From NCBI GenBank assembly GCA_027486675.1, contig JAIXOQ010000007.1, positions 1-64,000 of the forward strand: a stretch of 64,000 nucleotides of DNA, written 5' to 3'. Shown piece by piece: positions 1-8,812 of this stretch. Both the position numbers and the translations under genes were made by a program. Each line of letters begins with the position of its first letter. Positions within the stretch are counted from its first letter, which is position 1. The notes below the pieces were generated by a model that did no database searches, was not told the DNA's origin, and saw only the letters and a program-made list of their open reading frames with translations. The DNA is from Pseudomonadota bacterium. GTDB lineage: Bacteria > Bdellovibrionota > UBA1018 > CAIMNF01.

Positions 1-150
1 ACGGAGAGCTCATCAGATGTTCTAGTCATCGACCAGAACATCCCAGATGTAGCCCAAGATGGAAATACATCTGAAGGATCAAGTTTGCTGATAGAGAGAT
101 GGGTCGGCAGTATTTTTATTTTCACTGAATTCCCTCATTACAAAAAATAA
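1..150 (+). CDS. C-terminal fragment of an unidentified gene (cut by window edge)
   Basis: Frame 1 is open from the first base to a TAA at 148-150, giving 49 residues ending in FPHYKK. A random frame stays open this long roughly one time in ten, so the support is weak. The fragment is acidic in its first half and hydrophobic near the end. It converges on the J-domain gene at 208. No family recognised. Bases 151-207 hold no convincing terminator. Confidence 0.35.
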   Translation, partial: TESSSDVLVIDQNIPDVAQDGNTSEGSSLLIERWVGSIFIFTEFPHYKK

Positions 151-207
151 CTCTAGCGGACACACCTGCGCAGCAGCTATTTTTCAGCGCCCTCGGAGAT
201 CACGGCC

Positions 208-1707
208 CTAAAACTGCCCTTGCACAAGCCACCTACAACGATCAAGCAAGGAACTCCCCGAAGGCACGATGGACTTCAGTCGCTCAAGCCTAAGAGCGAG
301 GATCTTCTGTTTTATCTGAGGGTCTAGTCTTCTTGGGAAAGGTACACTGTAGAACTCGTCACGCTCTGCATAGACATCTACCAATGCACTCTTGATGTTC
401 GGCCAGCCCTGCTTTTGTTCAAGGATCTTCATCAGCGTCTCCGATGATAACTTCTGCAGGACTGCCCTCAATGGGCTCTCAGGTATTACCTCCCAAGAGG
501 TAGACGTCTCTTCTGCCAGCGATTGATCTAATGCGTACCCAAAGTCGTGCGCACCACCTAACTTGAGGGCCGCGAGGAACATACTATCGATATCCGGTGA
601 ACCGTAGGCCTTTAATCGATCTAAGTAAGCATCCCACCACTGAGCCTGATCAAACCCATCGGAGAGTGAACCCAAGGCCCCAAGTGCAACGATATCCTCA
701 ATGGATGCCTTCGGTGTTCGGGCCAAGAGTTCTATACGAAACCTCTCTGCCCCATACTGATCCTTGACCAAATCAGAGCCGAAATAAAGTTCCACTAAAG
801 TATTAGTACGCTCAAGAAAGAGACGAGCGATTTCAAATGGAGTAATGACGCCCAGCTCTTCGATTCCTTCTTTGAAGCTTGAGTACATAGATGCGAGAAC
901 GACACTGCTGGCATTCTGAATCAGTGTCTTCATTTCTGATGCATCAAACACCATCAAGGGCGGTCTGCCTGAATTATTTAGGAATTTCTTAAAAGCAATC
1001 CGACCCGAGATCTGGTCCTCACCCATGAGGACGACTTTCTTAAACTGTTCCACGGAACCAAACATCCCTTGAAGCTCTTGCGCTTTTTTCAGGAGCTCTG
1101 CGATGTCGCGGTTGTGCAAAGTTTCAGGTTGGGAGGCTCTGACTCGATTCATCTCCAAAGATGGACTGCCCGAGTAATCTACAGACTCAAGCACACGCAC
1201 CCAATCTTCCCGAAGATCTAACTCACGAATTACGTGCATGGGCTCTGAGTGAAAAAGAAAGATCTCATACTTCGATATCGCATCGATAATCCGAATTTTG
1301 CATTCGGAAGTCGCAAGCAGACGCACGAAGTGGGCATGACGATGCAAGTAGCCCCGCTTAAGCAACCTTTGGTAAAGCGCTTCTGCAGTCCACGCCTGAC
1401 TCCCCGAGGGATCTGGCTGCCTTCCAGTCTTTGACGATTTGGCTCTCTGAGAGTTCTTCATCTCTAGAGATGCAATGGCTACTTCCCTTGAGGTATTGAG
1501 CTTCTGCATCGCCGCTTCGGATCCGCCTTTATCCGGATGATACTGTTTGGAAAGTTTTTTATATTTTTTACGGATCTCGCCTTTTGTAGAGGTATTAGGT
1601 AGACCCAAGAAAGAGAAAGCATCGGCGATCTCTTGAGGGGTGTAGTCCCGGACCGCAAAAGCTGGCGTCAGGATGAGATGAGAAATAACAACAAAAACAC
1701 TTAACAT
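208..1707 (-). CDS. Exported J-domain protein of unknown function
   Basis: The 499-residue product begins with a Sec-type signal peptide (residues 1-17, ending AFA) followed directly by a J domain at about 22-85. The HPD tripeptide that stimulates Hsp70 ATPase is at residues 57-59, inside QYHPDKGG. No G/F-rich linker or zinc-finger repeats follow, so this is a class III J protein. The remaining ~400 residues are mainly helical in appearance and not recognised. Hsp70 is cytoplasmic in bacteria, so a J domain behind a signal peptide is odd: the hydrophobic start may instead be a membrane anchor leaving the J domain in the cytoplasm, although the short N-terminal charge pattern does not settle this. 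Same strand as the carotenoid operon but 95 bp away from it. Confidence 0.75.
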   Translation of the reverse strand: MLSVFVVISHLILTPAFAVRDYTPQEIADAFSFLGLPNTSTKGEIRKKYKKLSKQYHPDKGGSEAAMQKLNTSREVAIASLEMKNSQRAKSSKTGRQPDPSGSQAWTAEALYQRLLKRGYLHRHAHFVRLLATSECKIRIIDAISKYEIFLFHSEPMHVIRELDLREDWVRVLESVDYSGSPSLEMNRVRASQPETLHNRDIAELLKKAQELQGMFGSVEQFKKVVLMGEDQISGRIAFKKFLNNSGRPPLMVFDASEMKTLIQNASSVVLASMYSSFKEGIEELGVITPFEIARLFLERTNTLVELYFGSDLVKDQYGAERFRIELLARTPKASIEDIVALGALGSLSDGFDQAQWWDAYLDRLKAYGSPDIDSMFLAALKLGGAHDFGYALDQSLAEETSTSWEVIPESPLRAVLQKLSSETLMKILEQKQGWPNIKSALVDVYAERDEFYSVPFPRRLDPQIKQKILALRLERLKSIVPSGSSLLDRCRWLVQGQF

Positions 1708-1802
1708 TAAGAAACCCCAGCGATTGAGTGGATCGATAAGTTAACGCTAAGCGAGTAATGCAGTCAACCACAACAGCGAGATAGATAGGCGATCGCTTGG
1801 AT

Positions 1803-3386
1803 TTAGAGCAAAACATTGGTCGAGAGAAAATTCGAAGTGCCACCCGAAAGGATGCCTTTGATCGTCTCTTTACCCAATTCATCTTGTTTGGCTGCAACCA
1901 TCGATCGAATACTAAACGCCCTGAGAGCGTCGAACACGCTGAGCGTCCCTTCAGCAGAATCTTTGCGACCGGTAAAAGGAAAGACATCTGGACCACGCTG
2001 ACACTGCGAATTTAAATTGATCCGGCACACTTGATTTGAAAGGCGATCAATCATTCTCCCGACGATTTCAGGATCCCTGCCAAATATACTGACTTGCGCT
2101 CCAAAGTTCGAATGGACGATATAGTCCTCGACCTCACTCAGTTGGCTAAATCGAGCGATAGGGACCACGGGTCCAAACTGTTCTTCTTGCGCGAGCCGTG
2201 AGTTCAGAGGGACGTCCATCAGAACTGCGGGTTTAAAAAGGTTTCCGTACTTTGCTCCGTATTCGGGAGTGAGGATTTTTGCACCTTTTGCGACTGCGTC
2301 CTCAATCAACTCCTGCAAATAGGCGGGCTTATTGAGATCAGGCAGCGGAGTGATTTGTACACCCTGGTCCCAGGGCATGCCGGCAATCATCGCATTCACT
2401 TTTTTGAGCAGAAGTTCGGTAAAAGCATTTGCAACCGACTCGTGGACCAAAACAAATTTTAATGCAGTGCATCTCTGTCCATTGAAGGAAAGAGCCCCTT
2501 TGATACACTCTGACACCGCGTTCTCCAGATCAGCGTCGGGAAGCACGATCGCTGGATTCTTAGCGTCTAGGCTGAGGACAGTACGGAAGCGATGGGGCTG
2601 AGGATGGTCAGTTTTGATTTTGCTGGCCACTGCACTGGACCCAATAAATGCAAGGACATCAATCCTTCCAGAACGAATGACCGGACCAACGATTTCTCGG
2701 CCTTTGCCATTCACAATGTTGACGACGCCCGCCGGAAAACAATCTCGAAATGCTTCCAGCAGAGGATCCCAAAGGAGCTGTCCGTACCGTGCAATCTTGA
2801 CGACGACTGTGTTGCCCATAATGAGAGCAGGAATCAGTGTCGTGAAAGTCTCATTGAGAGGATAATTATATGGCCCCATGCAGAGTGTCACACCCAAAGG
2901 CGCTCGCCTAATTTGAGCCATGATGCCACCTGAGAATGCAAAGCGTGCCGAATCACGATCCAGCCGTTTCACTTCCTCTACCGTGTCGTTGATGTATTGC
3001 ACAGTGCGGTCAAATTCGTTTTGGGCATCCAGCCATGCTTTACCGATTTCCCACATGAGGTAGCGACAAACCAGCTCGCGCTGCAAAACCATCTGATCTC
3101 GAAACGCAATGACGGCACTCACGCGTACTTCCATTCTTGCCGTTGGCCAATCACCTAGGCCCTTTTGCCAAGCAGAATGCGCCGCATCTGCTGCGGTCTG
3201 AAGAATTTCTGCACTTACGTTAGCAGTCCGACCAAGCACAACCTGCTTGCCTTGGTCGGCGCAAGAACTTTGCACTTCGCGGGTATCAAAACCTGAAGTC
3301 TGGATTTTACCTCCGATGAGAATCCGCGCTAATCCTTGTGGAACCTGAGGGAACGGTGCAAGAGGCTGATCTTTAAATTTTTCCAT
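1803..3386 (-). CDS. Aldehyde dehydrogenase, GapN-like, last gene of the retinal operon
   Basis: This 527-residue protein is an NAD(P)-dependent aldehyde dehydrogenase. The catalytic cysteine lies in FNGQRCTA (around residue 305), and the C-terminal third carries the CQRGPD and GRKDSAEGTLS blocks typical of non-phosphorylating glyceraldehyde-3-phosphate dehydrogenases. The usual ELGGK segment with the general-base glutamate reads LSLDAKN, so that glutamate is Ser, with Asp two residues on. The ATG overlaps the end of blh by 14 nt and has AAGGA about 12 nt upstream, so it is probably translated from the retinal operon mRNA. Two readings are possible: an NADPH-yielding glycolytic bypass, or an aldehyde oxidation linked to carotenoid or retinal cleavage. 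Family assignment is firm; substrate is not known. Confidence 0.85.
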   Translation of the reverse strand: MEKFKDQPLAPFPQVPQGLARILIGGKIQTSGFDTREVQSSCADQGKQVVLGRTANVSAEILQTAADAAHSAWQKGLGDWPTARMEVRVSAVIAFRDQMVLQRELVCRYLMWEIGKAWLDAQNEFDRTVQYINDTVEEVKRLDRDSARFAFSGGIMAQIRRAPLGVTLCMGPYNYPLNETFTTLIPALIMGNTVVVKIARYGQLLWDPLLEAFRDCFPAGVVNIVNGKGREIVGPVIRSGRIDVLAFIGSSAVASKIKTDHPQPHRFRTVLSLDAKNPAIVLPDADLENAVSECIKGALSFNGQRCTALKFVLVHESVANAFTELLLKKVNAMIAGMPWDQGVQITPLPDLNKPAYLQELIEDAVAKGAKILTPEYGAKYGNLFKPAVLMDVPLNSRLAQEEQFGPVVPIARFSQLSEVEDYIVHSNFGAQVSIFGRDPEIVGRMIDRLSNQVCRINLNSQCQRGPDVFPFTGRKDSAEGTLSVFDALRAFSIRSMVAAKQDELGKETIKGILSGGTSNFLSTNVLL

Positions 3387-4293
3387 TCGTTCTAATCCTT
3401 TGCTTGAGCAGAATCATATGGGGCGCTGTCAGCGCCGCTATTCCTACGAATAATGAAGAGACCCATGTCTTTTCTACGAAACGAAAGTCGATACGCCATA
3501 CTACGACGAAAAACATGAGAAGTACCGCAATGGTTGGCAAGACAGCTGATTGAATCAAAACCTCACGGGGAACCTTCGAATGGAGTGCAAACGTTCGTAA
3601 GATGTGTCGTGGACTGTGCATTGCGCAAAAATAAACCGTAAAGGCAACGAGCGGCTTCACCGTTAAAAAGAGGATCACATTACAGAGGAGAATCGCTGGA
3701 CCTAAAAACCGTCTCGGCGAGGGTTTGTAAAAAGACCCTACGAAAGAGTGAACAATCGAGATGACTGCGCCGACGATACAAATCCTGCTGAGTGGCAACA
3801 AGAAGAGGCCAAAGGCCTCTGCACTTTCCTGCGTAGTAATTAAGGTGAAATAATCAGTCACCTCTTTCGAATAGAATAAAGAGGGAAGCAGAATGATGGA
3901 CGCCCCGTACATGATGCGGATAAAAGGTGTGTCTTCAGCGGGAAGGTCTTCTGAAAAGTGAAGAGCCGAGAAGAAAAGGAATAGAGCAAAAAAAAAGCTT
4001 GGCACTAGCATCCACATCAAGATTACGAAACCTGCGATCATCAAGTAACACACAACAAATAAAGCCCATTTCAATACACCCTTAAGCTTAAAAAGCTCCT
4101 GGGCATAAAAAGCATCAAAAGATCCGTGAGGCACTCCGAGGAGGAGAATGGTGATGGATCCAATTAGGGCTATCGTTGACGGGTTTAGAGTTTGAAAAGC
4201 AACACTCAAGACAGCGATCAGCAGCGCAATCACGCAAAAAATAATCCCCTGAACTCGAATTAGACTTTCGTGTTTATCCACGTAAACCTTCAC
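3373..4293 (-). CDS. blh: Beta-carotene 15,15'-dioxygenase (Brp/Blh family)
   Basis: A 306-residue polytopic membrane protein of the Brp/Blh family, which cleaves beta-carotene symmetrically to two molecules of retinal. The family's histidines are visible in GVPHGSFD (H56, D60), in ALHFSED and in CAMHSPRH, and are expected to bind the catalytic iron. Hydrophobic segments alternate through the whole chain. The start overlaps crtY by 20 nt and the stop overlaps the aldehyde dehydrogenase by 14 nt. Its position at the end of crtEIBY and opposite a proteorhodopsin makes retinal supply its clear role. Confidence 0.95.
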   Translation of the reverse strand: MKVYVDKHESLIRVQGIIFCVIALLIAVLSVAFQTLNPSTIALIGSITILLLGVPHGSFDAFYAQELFKLKGVLKWALFVVCYLMIAGFVILMWMLVPSFFFALFLFFSALHFSEDLPAEDTPFIRIMYGASIILLPSLFYSKEVTDYFTLITTQESAEAFGLFLLPLSRICIVGAVISIVHSFVGSFYKPSPRRFLGPAILLCNVILFLTVKPLVAFTVYFCAMHSPRHILRTFALHSKVPREVLIQSAVLPTIAVLLMFFVVVWRIDFRFVEKTWVSSLFVGIAALTAPHMILLKQRIRTNGKI

Positions 4294-5449
4294 GAACCCG
4301 GGAAATCTCGTTTAAGAAGAGGCCCGCAGGAAGTGCCAGAATAATGCGAATACAGTCGAACACCGTTCCATTCCCACTTAAGAATCGAATCAGTCTCATC
4401 GGTGCAACATTTCTAAATAGTCTCAAAAATAATGATGGGGCAATAGAAGGGTGATTTTTCAGGACTGATATAAAGATAGCGTCCATCCACCTGATCAGCC
4501 AAGGGTCTGAGGAGTGGTGGATTGGACGTTTCCTCAGATGAATTTCTCGCGCACACAAGGATGCCCACTTTTGTATCCGCTGGAACGCATAGCCCGTGCT
4601 CGGTCGGGCTGCCCCGGAATTCACGCCTACCCTCACATAACTCGGGTCTGAAACAGCCTTTTCAATAGGAATCCCCATGGGTAAAATCCCGGATTCTTTC
4701 CGAAGGATTCTGAAGCGTGAGCCTTTCGAATGTTTCTGAACCATCCTCTCTAAATTATCTTTGAGGTCTTCCTGTTGGAGTGGATCTGGACCAAAAACAG
4801 TCGCTTCGATCAGCGCACGGTTCTTCGAGAAAGGGATGACATAAGTGAAAAAAATCGGAAAGGAAGTGTTTTCCTCAAACGACATCAGTTCCACTGCGGT
4901 TGGATCAAATACTTCTTCTTCACACTCGATTTCGAATCCGTAGAAAGACTGATAGAGGCCCGTTCGAACTGGTAGACTTGAAGTCGGAGGTGGACGCGTA
5001 TCCACGATAGCTTTCGCTTCGTAGATCATTGCCTGCGTATGGACTTGCCATCTTTGGTTCTTCCGGATCGGATTTCCAAGAATTTCCGCTCCAAGAACTA
5101 ACTGAGTTTCTTTCTGCGCACGAATCACCTTGAGGCAGTGGTCGTAGAAAAGATGAGATGCAAGAACCGTGTATGGGGCATCCTGACATGGAAAACAAAC
5201 ATCTGCTGCCCGATCATTGCCGACTCTGACTCTGAGTTGAGGAAATAGTTGTTTCGATATGCTCGGATAGTAGTCCGTACCATTCGACCAATAACCCCAA
5301 GTTCGGTCATTTTCGTAGTGGATACGTTTTTCAAGAATGGTCACTATCGGTGGATTTTCCGTGGCAGTACGAACGAGTTCGACCGCGAGGCTTAAGCCTG
5401 CGCAGCCACCCCCTAGAATAAGTAAATCAACTTGCATTTTCGCTGGCAT
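4274..5449 (-). CDS. crtY: Lycopene beta-cyclase
   Basis: The 391-residue product is a CrtY-type flavoprotein that cyclises both ends of lycopene to give beta-carotene. Residues 7-18 form the dinucleotide-binding motif (LLILGGGCAGLS). Other family features are DRTWGYW-like sequence around residue 48 and the GVNSGAARPSTGYAF segment near 275. It overlaps crtB by 23 nt upstream and blh by 20 nt downstream. The order crtB-crtY-blh is the usual arrangement in marine proteorhodopsin clusters. Length and motifs are complete. Confidence 0.93.
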   Translation of the reverse strand: MPAKMQVDLLILGGGCAGLSLAVELVRTATENPPIVTILEKRIHYENDRTWGYWSNGTDYYPSISKQLFPQLRVRVGNDRAADVCFPCQDAPYTVLASHLFYDHCLKVIRAQKETQLVLGAEILGNPIRKNQRWQVHTQAMIYEAKAIVDTRPPPTSSLPVRTGLYQSFYGFEIECEEEVFDPTAVELMSFEENTSFPIFFTYVIPFSKNRALIEATVFGPDPLQQEDLKDNLERMVQKHSKGSRFRILRKESGILPMGIPIEKAVSDPSYVRVGVNSGAARPSTGYAFQRIQKWASLCAREIHLRKRPIHHSSDPWLIRWMDAIFISVLKNHPSIAPSLFLRLFRNVAPMRLIRFLSGNGTVFDCIRIILALPAGLFLNEISRVREGLRG

Positions 5450-6272
5450 TGATTCGAGGCAATCTCCAGTACTGAGATGTAGTGAAGAATTGAAATAGTA
5501 TTTTTACAGTCATGAATGCTTTTTCGAGCGGGCTCACTTGAGCCCGAAAACTCCAGTAATCAAATCTCCGCTTCGTAAGTTTTATGCCGATCTGCCGGTA
5601 GAGCGCGGCGGCTACCAGAATCGCTATACGAGCGCGAAGGGGAAGATAGACAATGCCTCTCAGACCGCTTTCATAGTAACGATCTGCTGTCCCAAGTAAA
5701 GTCGATAACGCGCTCCGAAGAACCGGTTGCTTTTCAAGAGGGGGTGAAACGAGATCAGTAAGCGACAAATCTCCGACTAGCGTCAGAGGAAGGTATCGTC
5801 TTCCTAAGTGAGCATCTGTCGCGACATCTCGACAGATATTCGTAATCTGCATCGCGATGCCGAGATCGACTGCATGTTTCATTGCTCTTTGATCTCGAAC
5901 CCCCAAAACGTTACACATCATCAAACCGACCGTTCCAGCCACCTGGTAGCAGTAATTCAGGAGTTCTTTTTCGTCTTGAACTTCCACTGCACCAAGATCG
6001 GATAGAACACCTTCCGTAAGATCTATGAAGGCTTCTCGACTGACTTCAGCCTCTTTGAAAAAGTCACTCCTCAGCACGCTTTCTTTGAAAGCGCCGAGCT
6101 CCTGGGAGGCTGCGGTCCTGGAATGAGCCTCATCGACAATGTCGTCCACTTTGCGGCAGATTGCATACATTTGCGCTGCCTGAGCTGCCTGTTTCCGATC
6201 GAGGAGATAGCTTGCCCAATAAAACGTCTTTCCCTTTTCCCGTAAAATAGACTCTGCGTTTTGAAGGTTCAC
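5427..6272 (-). CDS. crtB: Phytoene synthase
   Basis: A 281-residue squalene/phytoene synthase that condenses two geranylgeranyl diphosphates head to head into phytoene. The two aspartate-rich substrate-Mg sites are visible as DDIVDE (about residue 43) and NICRDVATDA (about 146), the latter followed by GRRYLP. The ATG overlaps the crtI stop as ATGA, implying coupled translation. It precedes crtY with a 23-nt overlap. Nothing unusual in length or motifs. Confidence 0.94.
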   Translation of the reverse strand: MNLQNAESILREKGKTFYWASYLLDRKQAAQAAQMYAICRKVDDIVDEAHSRTAASQELGAFKESVLRSDFFKEAEVSREAFIDLTEGVLSDLGAVEVQDEKELLNYCYQVAGTVGLMMCNVLGVRDQRAMKHAVDLGIAMQITNICRDVATDAHLGRRYLPLTLVGDLSLTDLVSPPLEKQPVLRSALSTLLGTADRYYESGLRGIVYLPLRARIAILVAAALYRQIGIKLTKRRFDYWSFRAQVSPLEKAFMTVKILFQFFTTSQYWRLPRINASENAS

Positions 6273-7813
6273 AAATTCTTTACCGAAGGAATCATTCGAT
6301 CGATGAGCTTTGCAGAACAGAGTACACCAGGAAGACCTGCGCCAGGGTGAGTCCCCGCTCCCACCAGGTAAAGGTTTTTGATACCCTCTGACTTGTTATG
6401 GAATCGGAACCAAGCCGACTGACGAAAAATGGGCGCTATAGAAAAACCTGATCCATGAACACTGAGGTAGTCGTCGGCGAAGTCTTCGGGTGTCTTGTAA
6501 AAATCTGAAGTGATCGTTTCCTTTAACCCGGGAAGGATCGTGTCGGATAACGACTGAACGATCCGGTCTCTCAAGCGGGGACCTTCCACGTTCCAATCCA
6601 CTCCGCTTTCAAGATTCGGGACTGGGCAGAGGACATAAAAACTATCACAGCCCTCGGGTGCAAAAGTAGGATCCGTCGCGGTTGGGCGATGAAGGTAGAG
6701 CGAAAAATCTTCCGCGAGAATTTTACGGTCGAAGATATCTTTGAGGAGCTCTCGGTAACGCATGCCGAGCCAGATCGTATGATGGGCTACAGATGGATAT
6801 GTCTTAGTTGTCCCAAAATAAAGAACGAATAAGCCCATCGAGAATTTCGCTGCTTTCAACTTGAGTTGCGACAGAGGCGACTGATCGCTCCTCTTCACCA
6901 TCGACCTGTAGAGGTGCGCTGCATCTGCGTTGGAGACGACGAGATCTGCCGAGAGTTTTTCACCAGACTCAAGGAACACGCCATTCGCGACGCCTTCTGT
7001 TATCGATATCGACTTGACGGTAGTCCGGAGGCGGATGTTGATTCCCTGTCTTTTCATGAGCTTCCCGAGCTCGGAAGAGATGGCACCTGTTCCGCCTTTT
7101 GCGAAGAAAACGCCGTAAGCACGCTCTAGAAAGTGGATTAGAGCATAGATGCTCGTCGTGTCAAACGGGTTACCGCCAACGAGTAAGGGCTGGATCGAGA
7201 ACGCTTGTTGCAGTTTCGGGTGACTGAGGTAAGTCGTCACCATACCCCAGACTGTCTTATAGCTTTGAAGTTTCACTAACCGAGGAATCTGCTTCAACAT
7301 CGTCTTCAGTTCATGAAAAGGCGCGTCTGATAATTCTACGTATCCGACGTCATAAATTCGCTTTGAATGTGCAAGGAGCTGTTTATAACCCTCGACGTCC
7401 TTGGGTTCGATTTTACGAATCTCCGCTAATGTATCTTCAAGCGTGCCTCCGTAATCAAATGTCGATCCATCCGGATAATAAAATCGGTACCAGACCTTAA
7501 GAGGAATGAGGTCCAGGTGATCAGACAATTTTTCGTGAAATAACTGAAAAAGCTCTTCAAAAAGAAACGGAGCCGTAATCACGGTGGGCCCCGCATCGTG
7601 CCGAAAGCCGTCTTTTTCAAAAACTTGGCCGCGTCCCCCAAGTTGTTCACAGCGATCAACCAGGGTAACTTGGTAGCCCTTCGCACGGAGACGGAGGGCG
7701 GCCGCTATGCCGCCAAAACCTGCGCCAATAACGATGGCTGACGGCCCAGAAGATCTTTGAGATGACGACTGAGACAATACTTCTGGTGAACGATTTGCTT
7801 CGAAGTTTTTCAT
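6269..7813 (-). CDS. crtI: Phytoene desaturase (CrtI type)
   Basis: A 514-residue CrtI-family FAD protein that introduces four double bases' worth of desaturation into phytoene, yielding lycopene. The N-terminal FAD motif IGAGFGGIAAALRLRAKG lies at about 27-44, preceded by a Ser-rich leader. The C-terminal signature NLYLVGAGTHPGAGLPGV, characteristic of bacterial CrtI, is at about 478-496. The start overlaps crtE as ATGA and the stop overlaps crtB the same way. CrtI enzymes are peripheral membrane proteins; no transmembrane segment is needed or evident. Confidence 0.95.
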   Translation of the reverse strand: MKNFEANRSPEVLSQSSSQRSSGPSAIVIGAGFGGIAAALRLRAKGYQVTLVDRCEQLGGRGQVFEKDGFRHDAGPTVITAPFLFEELFQLFHEKLSDHLDLIPLKVWYRFYYPDGSTFDYGGTLEDTLAEIRKIEPKDVEGYKQLLAHSKRIYDVGYVELSDAPFHELKTMLKQIPRLVKLQSYKTVWGMVTTYLSHPKLQQAFSIQPLLVGGNPFDTTSIYALIHFLERAYGVFFAKGGTGAISSELGKLMKRQGINIRLRTTVKSISITEGVANGVFLESGEKLSADLVVSNADAAHLYRSMVKRSDQSPLSQLKLKAAKFSMGLFVLYFGTTKTYPSVAHHTIWLGMRYRELLKDIFDRKILAEDFSLYLHRPTATDPTFAPEGCDSFYVLCPVPNLESGVDWNVEGPRLRDRIVQSLSDTILPGLKETITSDFYKTPEDFADDYLSVHGSGFSIAPIFRQSAWFRFHNKSEGIKNLYLVGAGTHPGAGLPGVLCSAKLIDRMIPSVKNL

Positions 7814-8694
7814 AGTGCCTGGACTATCTTTTTGGAGAGACTTTGAAGATATAAGCCAGAGCTACCAGGCAATTCGCCCGCGATTCTGTGAGCGGACTCA
7901 AAGTAGGACCGGGCCAGCACCTTCATTTCTTCTTTGGGTGAGCCCTTCCTGCCATTCTGTTTGATCAGAGTAGAAATGTTCAAGCTCGCAGGTCGTTCCC
8001 TATTACCCAAATCATCTTCTAAATCGACCAAATCATCTATGATCTGATAGCCAACTGAAAAATCCTCTGCTGCTTCAATAGCGAGCTTCGATGCCTTTCG
8101 ATCGCCCATCAGAAGAAGCGGTAGCTCGAGTGGTAACGCGAGAAGTGCGCCCGATTTCGCTTTCACGATATCGACATATTCATCGAGAGAAAGATCATTG
8201 GGGCTTCTGACGGTCAGATCCTTACACTGGCCGCGGGTCGCATTCGCAATACACCGATGCACAGCATTTAAAAGATCAGGCAGGATTTGCGGGTTCGATA
8301 CCGCTGAGATTGCGACATAAGCACAAGAAATCATCAAATCTCCAGCACACACCGCGATGCTCGGAGAATACTTGGTCCATACTGATTTTTCTTGATGGCG
8401 GGTTTTTTCAAGGTCTTGAAGGTCATCGTGAATCAAGGAAGCGTTATGCAAGAGCTCAACGCATGCACTGAGTGCGATCGCGTCGAACTTCGTAAGTCGC
8501 AGCGTCATTGACATCTCCATGCAGATGCGAGCGCGAGTTCGACTACCCCCAGTCTTGAGGTGATAGAGAGCAGCCTCAACCGCGAGGCTCGCGGATCTTT
8601 CGGTATGAGCGCCGGACGTCGCAGCGATGATCGTGATCATCTGACCTTCGATCTCTCTCATCCACGTCTCTGTATCCGTTTGGAGCTGACTCAT
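7810..8694 (-). CDS. crtE: Geranylgeranyl diphosphate synthase
   Basis: A 294-residue trans-prenyltransferase, first gene of the retinal operon. The first aspartate-rich motif is DDLQD at 90-94 and the second DDLVD at 221-225. Small residues (Ala85, Ser86) sit at positions five and four before the first motif, where bulky aromatics would stop elongation at farnesyl, so a C20 product is expected. GGPP then feeds CrtB. The ATG at 8694 faces the proteorhodopsin gene across a 118-bp divergent promoter region. Confidence 0.92.
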   Translation of the reverse strand: MSQLQTDTETWMREIEGQMITIIAATSGAHTERSASLAVEAALYHLKTGGSRTRARICMEMSMTLRLTKFDAIALSACVELLHNASLIHDDLQDLEKTRHQEKSVWTKYSPSIAVCAGDLMISCAYVAISAVSNPQILPDLLNAVHRCIANATRGQCKDLTVRSPNDLSLDEYVDIVKAKSGALLALPLELPLLLMGDRKASKLAIEAAEDFSVGYQIIDDLVDLEDDLGNRERPASLNISTLIKQNGRKGSPKEEMKVLARSYFESAHRIAGELPGSSGLYLQSLSKKIVQAL

Positions 8695-8812
8695 TATTTA
8701 CAAGAAACCTTGAATCCAAGAAAATACGCTATAGACTTCGAAAGTGAAACACATAAAGGTTTCGAGTCGAAAGATTCGGGAATTGAAAAACAACATAAAA
8801 AGGACACATGTT
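8695..8812. promoter_or_regulatory. Divergent promoter region between crtE operon and proteorhodopsin
   Basis: These 118 bp separate the two divergent transcription units, so both promoters should lie here. No clean sigma-70 pair is visible: the best plus-strand candidate, TTGAAT (8710-8715) with TATAGA (8730-8735), has a 14-bp spacer, too short for a normal promoter. A perfect palindrome is present at 8760-8772. A Shine-Dalgarno AAAAGGA at 8797-8803 fixes the proteorhodopsin start at 8813. Confidence 0.6.
8760..8772. promoter_or_regulatory. Perfect 13-bp palindrome, operator candidate
   Basis: TTTCGA-G-TCGAAA is an exact inverted repeat with a one-base centre, and a related imperfect copy (ACTTCGAAAGT) lies about 15 bp upstream near 8736-8746. 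Position between divergent proteorhodopsin and retinal genes makes a shared regulator site plausible. No regulator gene is adjacent. Confidence 0.4.

Noticed and set aside
8710-8735. TTGAAT/TATAGA as the proteorhodopsin promoter
   Set aside because: The 14-bp spacer is too short for sigma-70 recognition, so it is not called as a promoter.
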